A DNA stretch of 58,435 nt from Candidatus Scalindua sp. (GCA_021777035.1 JAIQZR010000154.1:1-58435); one strand, 5' to 3'. Shown: positions 16,108 through 26,429, numbered from the stretch's first letter. Notes: generated by a model not told the origin, from the sequence alone. Numbers and translations: made by a program.

Positions 16108-18732
16108 ATGATACAGGACAATTTTAAAAAGAATAATATACTGAATGAAGGTGAAACACTATTTGCTGATGGTAAGATTGAAGAAGCGGAAGGGTGTTTT
16201 CTGTCTATAGTAGAAAACGACACAAACAACAAAGAGGCGTACAACAACCTCGGCGTAATTGCCTTTCATAAGGATGAAACAGAAAGGGCGGCTGATTATT
16301 TTAGCAGATCTATAGAAATAGACCCACTATACAAAGATGCTATTGTAAATTATATTGATTTGCTCAGGAAATTAGACCAATTACATATAGCAGAGCCTCT
16401 TCTGAAAAAAATCATAGAAATAAATCCGGACGACAAAGAAATCCATCAGCTTCTGGAAGATATACGACTTGCCACCAAATTCCAACTTAAAATTGCCGTT
16501 TTGTGTATCCCTGGTCTGGAATCATTTATGGGAGATATTGTCAATTTCCTGAAAAACAAATATGAGGTTAAGACCTGCTACACAAATAATCGCCAGGAGA
16601 TTTTATCTACTATTGAATGGGCTGATTTTGTATGGTTAGAATGGGCAAATCAGTTGACAATATTTGTTACACAGGAAATAAATGAACTTAAATCGAAAAT
16701 TGTAGTTTGTAGATTGCATGGATACGAAGTATTTACTGAAATGCCGCAACAGATTAACTGGGATTTTATAGACAAATTGATATTCGTCTCAAATCACAAA
16801 CAAGAAATATTCCAAAAACAGTTTCATCACGTTCAAGTTGATCAGACAGTAATTCGAAATGGTGTGGTAACAAACAAGTACATTGTTCCTGAAAAAAAAG
16901 AAAACACAAAAAAACTGTTGTTATTAGGGCATATCAATTACAGGAAAGGACTTCCTTTACTGATTCAGTTTTATAATGAACTTTTAAAGCTAGATCCGGA
17001 ATTTCATCTTTATATTCGTGGCGATTGGCAGGATTTGAGATATAAAATAGCGGTAATGACCATGATAGATGAATTGAAACTGAGTGAGAAAATAACTTTT
17101 GTTGAAGAATGGATAGATGACTTGAATGCATGGCTCGCAGACAAATCGCATATTTTAAGCTTTTCCATTGAAGAGTCGTTTCATTACTCGATCGGAAACT
17201 GCATGGCGGCAGGGTTAAAACCTGTCATTCACGCATGGACTGATAGCCGCAAGATTTGGCCTGATAAATTCATTTTTAATGATGTTCAAACCTTTCTGAA
17301 TATCATGCTGGATAAAACCTATGAGCCTGAGCAATACCGCAACCTGTTGTCTGAAAACAGACTGACCTCCTTGACCCAGACGGAAAACATTGAAAACATG
17401 ATCAATGGACTTGTGAATAGAAGCGTTCTTTCATCAGATAGAATACTTTCACAAAATAGAAGTAAAAATCAAAATACCAATAATATTTTAAAGCCACTGC
17501 CCCCCGACAAAACAAAACAGCTAGTCGATTTTGAAGTTAAACCGAAAGAGACTGAATTCCTTCCAGAAAGCCGACTGGATCCAGGGAAAGAAATAATTCA
17601 ATTAAGGAACAATTACGTAAAAAACCAGAGAGTTGGGCTGCTCCTGAAACACGATGAAAGCATACACGATTATATGGATTTAGAATATGCACTGCAAACC
17701 TTTGAGGAGACAATGTCTCGGGAGACTCTGTTATTCCGCGTACAGACAAGCTTTCATCAAATTATAACATCATATTTCAATACGCTATCTATTCCTCAAA
17801 ATGAAGTTAATAATATTATAGCTTTACTAAAAAAACTTGAATCTGACTGGAAAGTTAAAACCCGGATGAGCTTTAATTCAAACGAGTCATCTATTTTTCA
17901 AGTTTTCCACTTTATTAAAACTAACTTGCCAGTATCAAAACAGGATAAAACGATACGATTAAATTCTATTGATAATGTATTCAGGTCAGAGTTTATAACA
18001 GATTTTATTAAGGATGTTTATTTGACACTTGCTGAATGTTTTAGAGGATTATTTAAAAATCAGAAAATATCATTATTCTTGATTCACGGCAGTATGAGTA
18101 CACTGGATTTTACGCCATTCAGTGATATAGATACACAACTGTTTCTTACTGATGATGTGTTCTCTTCTCACGAATCTATAAAAAAAACTGCCATAATAAT
18201 ATCAAAACAAACAGCATATTTGAAGGTTTTTGACTCTCTCCAACATCACGGATTCTTTATATCCACTGATCTTGATCGTTCTGCTTATCCTCAAGCTTTT
18301 CTTCCGTTTGCTGCCATGGAGAATGGCGTAGCTATTCTGGGCAATCAAGAGCAGAAGTTTATGGAGAGATCATCAGATTTCGAAAACAAAAGTGCGGTAT
18401 GGAATTTATGCCATTTCTTCAGAGACTCTTTTTTAAATGAGGTAATTCCGGAAACACCATTTGATATGAAACGTTATATCAGTCGGTTTGCGATGCTACC
18501 AGTACTATACCTGGAATTATTTGAAAATATATATCCATACAAAAGAGATTCCTTTACGATTGCACCTCAATACATCGAGCAGGGTCTATGGGACGTGTAT
18601 GAAACTGTCCGTATCGCAAGAGATAAATGGAATCCAAATCTTCTGATGAGATTCAATTCATCTTTTTACAAAAAAGTCTTCAATTTCTCAGAAATGATGC
18701 TGAATCGTCTAAAGGAGCTTGATAATGGATAG
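16108..18732 (+). CDS. TPR - glycosyltransferase - nucleotidyltransferase multidomain protein
   Basis: Residues 1-120 are TPR repeats (NNLGVIAFHKDETERAADYF). Residues of about 130-450 resemble a GT-B glycosyltransferase (GT4-like): KLLLLGHINYRKGLPLLIQF and SFSIEESFHYSIGNCMAAGL, with the acidic/Gly pattern of the nucleotide-sugar site. The C-terminal part (about 560-874) contains an MNT-type nucleotidyltransferase motif, HGSMSTLDFTPFSDIDTQLF (GS...DxD). It overlaps the next gene by 8 bp, so the two are translationally coupled. The start is uncertain: ATG 16108 is preferred over TTG 16096, neither with a clear ribosome site because the repeat element abuts. The substrate is unknown. Confidence 0.72.
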   Translation: MIQDNFKKNNILNEGETLFADGKIEEAEGCFLSIVENDTNNKEAYNNLGVIAFHKDETERAADYFSRSIEIDPLYKDAIVNYIDLLRKLDQLHIAEPLLKKIIEINPDDKEIHQLLEDIRLATKFQLKIAVLCIPGLESFMGDIVNFLKNKYEVKTCYTNNRQEILSTIEWADFVWLEWANQLTIFVTQEINELKSKIVVCRLHGYEVFTEMPQQINWDFIDKLIFVSNHKQEIFQKQFHHVQVDQTVIRNGVVTNKYIVPEKKENTKKLLLLGHINYRKGLPLLIQFYNELLKLDPEFHLYIRGDWQDLRYKIAVMTMIDELKLSEKITFVEEWIDDLNAWLADKSHILSFSIEESFHYSIGNCMAAGLKPVIHAWTDSRKIWPDKFIFNDVQTFLNIMLDKTYEPEQYRNLLSENRLTSLTQTENIENMINGLVNRSVLSSDRILSQNRSKNQNTNNILKPLPPDKTKQLVDFEVKPKETEFLPESRLDPGKEIIQLRNNYVKNQRVGLLLKHDESIHDYMDLEYALQTFEETMSRETLLFRVQTSFHQIITSYFNTLSIPQNEVNNIIALLKKLESDWKVKTRMSFNSNESSIFQVFHFIKTNLPVSKQDKTIRLNSIDNVFRSEFITDFIKDVYLTLAECFRGLFKNQKISLFLIHGSMSTLDFTPFSDIDTQLFLTDDVFSSHESIKKTAIIISKQTAYLKVFDSLQHHGFFISTDLDRSAYPQAFLPFAAMENGVAILGNQEQKFMERSSDFENKSAVWNLCHFFRDSFLNEVIPETPFDMKRYISRFAMLPVLYLELFENIYPYKRDSFTIAPQYIEQGLWDVYETVRIARDKWNPNLLMRFNSSFYKKVFNFSEMMLNRLKELDNG

Positions 18733-20695
18733 CCCATCAATACAATTTACCAGAGACATCACGAATATTGGTTTTGAAGATTATAGTGCCGTTATAGACC
18801 ACTATATCGAGCACATAAGAGATCTTTCCTATGTTAAGTCCGTTTATCAAATGGGTTCAATAAAGGATCCTGGGATTTCCGATTTAGATCTGGTAGTTGT
18901 AGTGGAAGATTGTTATGACCCGTTGAAAATAAATCTTCTGAGTGTGTTTAGAAATAGTATTCACGACAAAGCAAAGGATATATTTCTCCATGATATTTAT
19001 CTGTATGACCAACACTCGTTCAAGCAAATTTTGTACTCCAACTATTGTGATAATATTAAACTGATACATGGAGTTGACCAGAAGATGAGCATCCCAGATC
19101 GATTGGAACGAGAAGTTCTCTCAATGCAGTTCATTTTTGATTTTGTGGCGTCCAGGTTAGTCCAGTTTCAACAATTCCTTGCAAGTGGTCGAATAAGTCA
19201 GCGTGGTATTTTAGTTCGGGTTTCTTCAATAAAGCACAGCTATTCTCTTCTAAAAAGGCTCGGAATCGAAGATTCTGAGATCGAAGATTTTATTGCCAAA
19301 GTTGAGAAAATGAGAAGAGAATACGAAAAAGTTAGCGACAGCGAAATTCAAGATACATTTCTGGCCTCATTTTATTTTTTTAGTAAAATCGTTCATCTGG
19401 CCTCAAGATATTTTGTTGGAAAATATCTCAACTTTCATACAGTTCCTGACGCCAGTAACAGACTCAAGTTTAACAGCCACTTCACCGTTAAGTTTGTTGA
19501 TAATGCTCCTGATTATTACAAAATAGTAAAAAATGAACCAACCGTATATTACCCCAGAGAGGTTTTCTTTCACTATCTTGCTTATATAGAGAGCAAAAGT
19601 CTGTTTGCGGAAATGGCAAAGTATCATCTCTGCTTTTCGGGAGATGAAAGTTATGATATTAGTGAAAACTATACCAATACATTATATAAAAGACTTGAGA
19701 TCCTGTCCGATCATCTGTCATTCTTAGATCTAAATAAAGCTGACTTTTCAATGCGGGGGATTCCAGGGTTTATGATATCCAAGGATACTGACAGAAAATC
19801 AAAAATATTCAAAAGTCATTCGTCTGGCAGGTTAGAAATGAATATACCTTCTCCGGTACAAAGCATCCATAATAAGACTCTTGACAGATCTGTTCAAGCT
19901 GAATCGCTTGCCAGAATAAAATCTTACTGTGATTTTAGCGTTGATAGCCTGGATTTTGACATGAAATTATATGAACAATGGGTATTTACATTTTTCCCTG
20001 AATGGCAAAAAAGATATGGTCATATTTTGAACAAGAAAATAGTTGAACTCTTTGTGACATTTCAACTATTAGGGTTGCAGGTGGAGGATGAATATCTTGA
20101 TGCTGCCGGCGGCATCAATACATACGCCGACAGGATTAAATGTAAAAACAGATATCTGCAGGGATATGCTGTTTCCAGCGAGCTAAGATCCTTCCTCGGA
20201 CCTGAGATTGACTACATTCAAGGGGATGCTGCTAAGATAGATTTACCTGATGAAAGTGTGACCAAGATTTCAAGTCATCATTCATTTGAACATTTCCAGG
20301 GTAATGCCGATTCTGATTTTATTAAAGAGAGTCAGAGATTAATGCAAGTCGGTGGGAAATGCTGTATTATACCGATATTCATTGCAGATAAATATACGGA
20401 AGTTACCAGGACAAGTAGGCCTGAATGCCATTATGATAAGGACTCTACATATCTCGTAGACTCTACCGCTAGAATTACGGGAGGGGAGACGTGTGGCGAC
20501 TACGCACGAATATATGATATTCCTTCATTTAAAAAAAGGGTTGTTGACCAGATAGACAGAGAAAAGTTCAACGTATCTCTTTCCGAGATAACTATAGATG
20601 GTAATACTGTCCCGGATTTCAGATTACAATGCCACGAAGGAATAACGGAGGTGAACTACCCGTATAGAGCTTTAACCATTGAGCGGATTCACTAA
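18725..20695 (+). CDS. Nucleotidyltransferase - SAM methyltransferase fusion
   Basis: The N-terminal region has an MNT-type nucleotidyltransferase signature, YQMGSIKDPGISDLDLVVVV (GS-x8-DxD). The C-terminal quarter (about residues 455-600) looks like a class I methyltransferase, with LDAAGGINTYADRIKC followed by IDLPDESVTKISSHHSFEHF and the RLMQVGGKCCIIPI strand. The central part is helical and unassigned. ATG 18725 is chosen because AAAGGAG lies 7 nt upstream. It overlaps the preceding gene by 8 bp (ATGGATAG), and both carry a nucleotidyltransferase domain, which suggests joint work on one sugar or acceptor. It ends convergent with the minus-strand operon. Confidence 0.7.
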   Translation: MDSPSIQFTRDITNIGFEDYSAVIDHYIEHIRDLSYVKSVYQMGSIKDPGISDLDLVVVVEDCYDPLKINLLSVFRNSIHDKAKDIFLHDIYLYDQHSFKQILYSNYCDNIKLIHGVDQKMSIPDRLEREVLSMQFIFDFVASRLVQFQQFLASGRISQRGILVRVSSIKHSYSLLKRLGIEDSEIEDFIAKVEKMRREYEKVSDSEIQDTFLASFYFFSKIVHLASRYFVGKYLNFHTVPDASNRLKFNSHFTVKFVDNAPDYYKIVKNEPTVYYPREVFFHYLAYIESKSLFAEMAKYHLCFSGDESYDISENYTNTLYKRLEILSDHLSFLDLNKADFSMRGIPGFMISKDTDRKSKIFKSHSSGRLEMNIPSPVQSIHNKTLDRSVQAESLARIKSYCDFSVDSLDFDMKLYEQWVFTFFPEWQKRYGHILNKKIVELFVTFQLLGLQVEDEYLDAAGGINTYADRIKCKNRYLQGYAVSSELRSFLGPEIDYIQGDAAKIDLPDESVTKISSHHSFEHFQGNADSDFIKESQRLMQVGGKCCIIPIFIADKYTEVTRTSRPECHYDKDSTYLVDSTARITGGETCGDYARIYDIPSFKKRVVDQIDREKFNVSLSEITIDGNTVPDFRLQCHEGITEVNYPYRALTIERIH

Positions 20696-20710
20696 TGTTT
20701 AACCGATGCT

Positions 20711-21907
20711 TTAAGCTGAACAATATTGGTTTTTGCTTTGATTATCTGATTTATGACTGTTAATAATCTCAATAAACTTCTCTGCACTTCTCTTCCATGT
20801 AAGTTCTTTCAGATCATTTCCTGCACGTAATCCGTATGAGTTTGATTTCTCTCTGTTTTGATAAGCCCATTCCAGATGGTTAACGGTTTCATCTAAATCA
20901 GGATCATCCCATGTCGCAATTCTGTTTCCATTTTTGTTAATATCTATCTTTTTCATATTTTCTACCATAATAGAGTTATCTTTGTTGATAACATCTCGAT
21001 GTCCGCTGCTGTAGGATGCAATTACCGGTTTGCCACAAGCCATATATTCCATGAGAACGAGGTTAGTGCCGCCTTCACACCTGTTTGGAAACAGGCCAAT
21101 ATCTGTGTTCTTATATATTTTTGCCATAAGAGCATTAGGGCGTGGCAACATCGTTATGACCCGATTGAGATCCAGGCCATTGTCATGTAAAACTGTGCTT
21201 ATTGCCGTTTTATAATCCTTCGATTTAACTTCATATTTAATATATTGGGAAGCTGCCATGGTATTCATGCTGTCTCCCCACATGTTATACCATGAGTTTA
21301 CGAGCATGACATCCTTATGTCTGTCCTGTAGGATTTTGCATGCCTTTATAACAATATCCTGCCCTTTGCGGATTTCGAATTTACCACCTGAAAAGATTAC
21401 AAACCGGTCTTTGAAAATCTCTTTTTCCGAATGATGAGAGTTAAATATCTGCTGGTCTACTCCCTGTATTACGGTTGTTACATTATCGAGTCCATGGCTT
21501 CTAAGGACTTCCTCACACCATTTTGATCCTGTTACTACAATGTCAAAGTTATCTTTTCCATTCTGAATATACTCCCGTTTAAGTATGTTCTCTTCAAAAA
21601 AGGTGTATCCTGCCTTGAAAGATCCTTCTATTTTAGGGCCCCATGGCATCAGGGAATGATTGACTATTGCCTGTAAAACAGGTTCTTCCACCTGTATGTT
21701 CTCACCACTATTGATCTTTCCGGCTTCTGTCTCACTTATTAACTTACTTTTGAGGAAATGATATTCATATTCATCACCAATATCTTCAACACTAAAGTTC
21801 TCAGTAATATATTTTGTATCCGTAATATTTGATATCTCTTTGACAAGGTATTTCCCACAGACACCCCAACCAAAATTATTTCCCCTTGGTAAAATCAAAT
21901 AGATCAT
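20711..21907 (-). CDS. GT4-family glycosyltransferase
   Basis: This 398-residue GT-B glycosyltransferase has the GT4 donor-site pattern near the C-terminus: LFPNRCEGGTNLVLMEYMAC followed by GKPVIASYSSGHRDVI. The strand FVIFSGGKFEIRKGQDIVIK opens the C-terminal Rossmann domain. It would transfer a nucleotide-activated sugar to a glycan or protein acceptor in the cytoplasm. It is the last gene of the five-gene minus-strand operon and ends 15 bp from the convergent methyltransferase gene. Donor and acceptor are unknown. Confidence 0.85.
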   Translation of the reverse strand: MIYLILPRGNNFGWGVCGKYLVKEISNITDTKYITENFSVEDIGDEYEYHFLKSKLISETEAGKINSGENIQVEEPVLQAIVNHSLMPWGPKIEGSFKAGYTFFEENILKREYIQNGKDNFDIVVTGSKWCEEVLRSHGLDNVTTVIQGVDQQIFNSHHSEKEIFKDRFVIFSGGKFEIRKGQDIVIKACKILQDRHKDVMLVNSWYNMWGDSMNTMAASQYIKYEVKSKDYKTAISTVLHDNGLDLNRVITMLPRPNALMAKIYKNTDIGLFPNRCEGGTNLVLMEYMACGKPVIASYSSGHRDVINKDNSIMVENMKKIDINKNGNRIATWDDPDLDETVNHLEWAYQNREKSNSYGLRAGNDLKELTWKRSAEKFIEIINSHKSDNQSKNQYCSA

Positions 21908-22035
21908 AATACAACATGTCCTAAAAAGTAACTTACTTAAATATTAAGTGCTCATGCCCCTTAAAAGTACAATAGAGCATGATGATTGGATTACAGAAAG
22001 CATTTCCTTATTAAATAGCTGAGATTTCGAATACA

Positions 22036-22788
22036 CTATTTATCGTCTGCAGCTGATTGAAACCACTTTGCCACAAATCGTTTTCTGTTTCCTGACATTA
22101 TCTCTTCCCTGGTGATGTTCTTGCCAAAATAATTTATTGAAAGGCCCTCATTTTGAGACGCACCCCAATGGTGTTCGAAGCCTTTTACCGGGACAGCATA
22201 ACAGGCCAGATCTGCCTGCATAATCTGTAATCCCATGTCCCACTCTTCATAAAAACATGGGCTGAATTGCACATCAAACATCAGGTGATGTTTGAGATAT
22301 CTTTCAAGGTGGATAGCAAACAGGAAACCGGAAACATCATGCGTTTGTACTGGCTCGTTGAATGTTCCTTTTTCAAAATACTTAATAACACTGAGATTCT
22401 TAAAATCAAGGTGCGTGCCCTGTGGGCCGACAATGACGGCCTTGTCCAGACTATAAAGATGCGACTCCAATTGCTCCACTGCCGATGGGAGAATATGGAT
22501 ATCTGCGTTTAGTATAAAAGCGCATCGTCCTTCTGCCATGTTAATACCAATATTCCATGAACGACTCACTCCGGCATTTAAATTATTAAAACAGTATTTG
22601 TCTATGCGCGGATGATTATGAAGCTTATCAAATACTTCAATGCTGTTGAAAATACAGATAACCTCACCGGGTATATTCTCAAGATCACTTAGCAATGTAT
22701 TAATATTGTAAGGGCTATGTGCAGAAAAATCTAAGACCGGTATTATGAAACTACGTGATATTTCCGGTTTTATCGAAATTTTTTCCAT
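22036..22788 (-). CDS. GT2-like glycosyltransferase, single-domain paralogue
   Basis: This is a 250-residue GT-A fold protein. It contains RSFIIPVLDFSAHSPYNINT at the start, a CFNNLNAGVSRSWNIGINMA segment and ILNADIHI, where the NAD acidic triad replaces a classical DxD. The C-terminal part has SPCFYEEWDMGLQIM and a FEHHWGAS motif. It is closely similar along its whole length to the N-terminal half of the next gene upstream on this strand, so the pair arose by tandem duplication. It is probably an enzyme of surface or flagellin glycan synthesis; its sugar is unknown. Confidence 0.78.
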   Translation of the reverse strand: MEKISIKPEISRSFIIPVLDFSAHSPYNINTLLSDLENIPGEVICIFNSIEVFDKLHNHPRIDKYCFNNLNAGVSRSWNIGINMAEGRCAFILNADIHILPSAVEQLESHLYSLDKAVIVGPQGTHLDFKNLSVIKYFEKGTFNEPVQTHDVSGFLFAIHLERYLKHHLMFDVQFSPCFYEEWDMGLQIMQADLACYAVPVKGFEHHWGASQNEGLSINYFGKNITREEIMSGNRKRFVAKWFQSAADDK

Positions 22789-22882
22789 GGTTATATTTTA
22801 AAAAATTATTGCGAAATAGAATAAAAACAGTTTAGTGTGGTCATGCCACAACAGAAACAGATTACATGTTTCGCTTATCTAC

Positions 22883-24265
22883 TTAAGGTTTCTGCTGTAT
22901 GAATGACCAGTAAATATCTGTTCCGTCTTTAAGTTGAATCGGGATATTCATGACGTCTAATATGTTGAACCCGGAGCGCTCAATCAGGTTGACCCACATG
23001 CTTTTTCCCAAAACACTATAATGGTTTTTATTATTTTGATGATTACTTATGGTGTCTGGAGAGGGAACCTCAATATAAAGATAGCTTTTCCGTTTAAGCA
23101 CTCTGAATAACTCTGCCAATGTAAAATAAGGAAAAATACTATGTTCCAGACAATGTCTGCACCATATAAAATCAAAACTTTCGTTATCAAACTCCAGAAA
23201 AGACTGATCCATTTCATATACTTCATATCCACCTCTTTTGCATATCGCAAAATCGCCATTATTTAATGTAATGCCGACAGAACTTAGCCCTTTGCTTTTG
23301 AAGAGTTCTAAGGCGACTCCCTGGCCGCATCCTACATCCAACACTTTACTATTTTCCGGTAATGAATATTTGTTCAAAAATATGTCTAACATTTTTTCTG
23401 TTGTTGCTGAATGTATACTGCTTATTTGTTCCGGATAAGTTTCTCCTTTTACTTTTTCCAGGAAATTCTCAAATCTCTGTATCTTTAAACTTTCTGGTTT
23501 GACCTGTTTTTCACGGAAAATCACATTATTCCATTTCGACACAAAATTCTCTCTGTTATTCTGCATTATCTCCTTCCTGGCTATATTTTTACCAAAGTAA
23601 TTCACAGAAAGATCCTCATCATGAGATGCACCCCAATGGTGTTCAAAATCGTTTATAGGGACAGCATAACAGGCAAGACCTGTATGCATAACTTGTAATC
23701 CCATGTCCCACTCTTCATAAAAACACGGACTGAATTGCACATCAAACATCAAGCGATGCTTGAGATATCTTTCAAGGTGAATAGCAAACAGGAAACCTGA
23801 AACTGCATGTACCTGTACCGGTTCGTTGAAATTTCCTTTCTCAAAATACCTTGCATCACAAAGTTTTTGATAATCAATAATCGCGCCCTGTGGGCCTGCT
23901 AAAACGGCCTTGTCCAGGCGAAAGAGATACGACTCTAATTGCTCCACTGCTGTTGGGCTGATATGGACATCTGCATTTAGCACAAACACACATCTTCCTT
24001 CGGCAAGATTAATACCAATATTCCATGAACGGCTTACACCGGCATTTAAATTATTAAAACAGTATTTGTCTATACGTGGATGACTATGAAGTTTACCAAA
24101 CATTTCAAAACTATTGAAAATACAGATAACCTCACCGGGTATTTCCTCCAGGTCGTCCAATAGTGTATTTATGTTGTAAGGGCTGTGTGGTGAATAATCC
24201 AGCACCGGGATGATAAAGCTGCGTAATATTGCTTGATGTGTCATATCATTATTCTTATTTATCAA
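22883..24265 (-). CDS. GT2 glycosyltransferase - SAM methyltransferase fusion
   Basis: Residues 1-240 are a GT-A glycosyltransferase nearly the same as the downstream paralogue (RSWNIGINLAEGRCVFVLNA, SPCFYEEWDMGLQVM). The C-terminal half is a class I SAM-dependent methyltransferase: motif I VLDVGCGQGVALELF, then FDFIWCRHCLEHS and LFRVLKRKSYLYIEVPSP. It could add a sugar and methylate the glycan in one protein. The start is uncertain: TTG 24265 overlaps the upstream gene by 11 bp and ATG 24244 is an alternative; neither has a strong ribosome site. Confidence 0.8.
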   Translation of the reverse strand: MINKNNDMTHQAILRSFIIPVLDYSPHSPYNINTLLDDLEEIPGEVICIFNSFEMFGKLHSHPRIDKYCFNNLNAGVSRSWNIGINLAEGRCVFVLNADVHISPTAVEQLESYLFRLDKAVLAGPQGAIIDYQKLCDARYFEKGNFNEPVQVHAVSGFLFAIHLERYLKHRLMFDVQFSPCFYEEWDMGLQVMHTGLACYAVPINDFEHHWGASHDEDLSVNYFGKNIARKEIMQNNRENFVSKWNNVIFREKQVKPESLKIQRFENFLEKVKGETYPEQISSIHSATTEKMLDIFLNKYSLPENSKVLDVGCGQGVALELFKSKGLSSVGITLNNGDFAICKRGGYEVYEMDQSFLEFDNESFDFIWCRHCLEHSIFPYFTLAELFRVLKRKSYLYIEVPSPDTISNHQNNKNHYSVLGKSMWVNLIERSGFNILDVMNIPIQLKDGTDIYWSFIQQKP

Positions 24266-25226
24266 AGGTTCTTTTGATTCTATCCAGGAAATAAGTGGCT
24301 CTTTTGGTAGTTAAATGATAATTTTTTAGGTGCTGGTTACTGTTTTGAATAATTTGTTCAGTTTCCTTCCTGTCTGACAGATGGCTATCAATGATACTTC
24401 TCAACTGATCAATATCTGAAAATCTCAGAATATCTCTCTTGTCCTTAAAATCATCCGGTATAAATAGTGGCATTGCTTCTGAAACGTGTAATGCATTACA
24501 CGCAGCATTTTCCCAAAAGCGAAAGGTATCATATCCGGCCCCGCGTAAGGTAAGCACTACGCTGCATCTTTGTAAATTATCGTAATAGGAATCAAGCCCT
24601 ACTCTTTCATCAGGATGCTTGTTTTCGCTCTCAGAAATAGGAGCTGCCTGAAGAAGGCTGTCAGGATAGTAGGATGCTATCTTCTCTATCAGTGTACGTC
24701 TGCTCTCTGACTGTTTTCCTACTGATCCCAGAAAGCCAATAGAATAAGATTTAGGATTATAATTATATGAAGAAATACGATTAAATATCTCCTCCGGTAA
24801 CGCCATTGGTAATGGAATACTATAATCTGTACCGTCAGTTTCCCTGCGACAAATTACAAAAGAACCGGGATTTATTTTAGCTGGAAAATCTTCTCCATCA
24901 ATGATTACAACCTTAATCTGTATACCGGTCAATCTGTCCAACATCCTATTGAAGAGGGAGAGGGCATGTACATCACATATTACATAATCAAAAAATTTGT
25001 TTTTCAACCTGTTTTCAATATCGTTCCTGTCTATATTGCCTTTGTCTGCCGGAAACCAGAATGGATCGCTATAGATCTCCGGATGATTTCCGTTTTGTAA
25101 TCCATTGTATAAACACTCTTTTTTGGGATAATCTACGACTTTTTCACCTAATAGTTTCCTTAAGCCGTGAAGCAGAAAATCCGGAACATAGTCAGGATAA
25201 GAATGTGTTAAAAATAAGATATTCAT
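24255..25226 (-). CDS. Glycosyltransferase, CgeB-like/GT1 type
   Basis: This 323-residue protein opens with MNILFLTHSYPDYVPDFLLH and has a C-terminal segment, LTLRGAGYDTFRFWENAACN followed by EAMPLFIPDDFKD, that resembles CgeB-like spore-coat or surface-glycan glycosyltransferases. The middle has a GFLGSVGKQSESRRTLIEKI strand. It overlaps the next gene by a few bases and lies 62 bp after the methyltransferase, so it is part of the five-gene operon. Assignment as glycosyltransferase is by pattern; substrate unknown. Confidence 0.7.
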   Translation of the reverse strand: MNILFLTHSYPDYVPDFLLHGLRKLLGEKVVDYPKKECLYNGLQNGNHPEIYSDPFWFPADKGNIDRNDIENRLKNKFFDYVICDVHALSLFNRMLDRLTGIQIKVVIIDGEDFPAKINPGSFVICRRETDGTDYSIPLPMALPEEIFNRISSYNYNPKSYSIGFLGSVGKQSESRRTLIEKIASYYPDSLLQAAPISESENKHPDERVGLDSYYDNLQRCSVVLTLRGAGYDTFRFWENAACNALHVSEAMPLFIPDDFKDKRDILRFSDIDQLRSIIDSHLSDRKETEQIIQNSNQHLKNYHLTTKRATYFLDRIKRTFDK

Positions 25227-25288
25227 ATTAATGGCAACATGGTTTTGCTTTCGATTGCAGACTTTTAAAAACCTCAGATTGAGAATAT

Positions 25289-26017
25289 TTATATACCTGT
25301 TACTTCTCCTGAAGGGATTTTCTGCGCTATTACAAAATATTGAAATACAAAAAGCTTTGAGGCCTCATCCCTGGTAACATTTTTTAACACAATCTTCCCA
25401 AAATCTATATCTGCCGGCCACTTCTTAATACGTTCCAATTCTGATTGTGTTGCATGAGAACATTGGATCATTTTATAACCAGTTCCGGAAAACATTTTTA
25501 TAATTTCATTTAAAGTAAAAAAACGTATATGTGTAGCATCCAGTAAACCGTATTTTGAATATGTCCAGTGACCACCCAGTAGATTATTAATGATGTCTAT
25601 GTTTTGTATATTAGGTATGCTTGCAAGCATTTTTCCATCTGGTTTAAGATAGTCACGCAAGGTAAAAATGGTCTTCCATGGATCATATAGATGCTCCAGA
25701 ACATCAGCACAAATGATTAAGTCAAAATATTCCTTCATTAATCCAAGAGAATCCAACTGTACTTTTTCTATATCCGAAACAATAACCTTGTCCAGACGAG
25801 TCTGCGCAATTTGAGCAGCCTTTTCTTCAGGCTCCAGCCCGATAAATTCTATATCCCGAAACTTTTGTTTGAAAGCTAGACCCGTTGCTCCGGCACCACA
25901 CCCAATTTCCAATACCCGTTCCGGAGTCTCAGCGATTAGATTCAACAGATCTATGCGTGGCGTGTCATCATATTTGGAACGGTAATCTGCCTTTAAAGGT
26001 GAAATATAGTTATTCAT
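25289..26017 (-). CDS. Class I SAM-dependent methyltransferase
   Basis: This 242-residue protein has the methyltransferase motifs in order: VLEIGCGAGATGLAFKQKF (motif I), FIGLEPEEKAAQIA (motif II acidic residue), FDLIICADVLEHLYDPWK and LRDYLKPDGKMLASIPNIQN. The C-terminal part, IRFFTLNEIIKMFSGTGYKM, is common in methyltransferases fused to or clustered with glycosyltransferases. It is the first gene of the minus-strand operon; its promoter should lie in 26018-26429, where no clear minus-strand consensus was found. A sugar or amino-sugar O-methylation role is inferred. Confidence 0.85.
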   Translation of the reverse strand: MNNYISPLKADYRSKYDDTPRIDLLNLIAETPERVLEIGCGAGATGLAFKQKFRDIEFIGLEPEEKAAQIAQTRLDKVIVSDIEKVQLDSLGLMKEYFDLIICADVLEHLYDPWKTIFTLRDYLKPDGKMLASIPNIQNIDIINNLLGGHWTYSKYGLLDATHIRFFTLNEIIKMFSGTGYKMIQCSHATQSELERIKKWPADIDFGKIVLKNVTRDEASKLFVFQYFVIAQKIPSGEVTGI

Positions 26018-26349
26018 AATTCACTAAATACACTCTCAATGGAGAAATATATTCCTACAGCGTTGTAAATTTATACAGGAAAAACTAAAAAATAAACAAA
26101 TTTAAAGTCCATTAAGACTTTTCATCACATACGTTATATATATTTTAATTTATTAATGATTCTTCTAAAAAACTGCCTGGCTATATTCGAATGGATTTCG
26201 TAACTCATTAATATGTAATACATTAAAGGTTTTGACTCAAATATCATTTTGCTGAACTTCATTATTTCCGAAGTTAATACTACCGCTTAATACATTCAAT
26301 AATTGTCTATTTGTATTGAATGTACACAAATATCAGACCGAAATTTACT

Positions 26350-26366
26350 TTGGCATGTATTTAGCG
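26350..26366 (+). promoter_or_regulatory. Sigma-54 type promoter of the first TPR-GT9-like gene
   Basis: TTGGCATGTATTTAGCG has GG at 26352-26353 and GC at 26364-26365 separated by 10 nt. The predicted start near 26377 leaves a leader of about 53 nt. It closely resembles the site at 13416. It lies in the 412-bp divergent intergenic region 26018-26429, which otherwise shows only AT-rich DNA and no gene. Confidence 0.62.
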
Positions 26367-26429
26367 CAATAAGTTTCAAAAAGCCATGTATGTTTACCGG
26401 TAACTGCTCGATGCAGTGATTAATTATCT

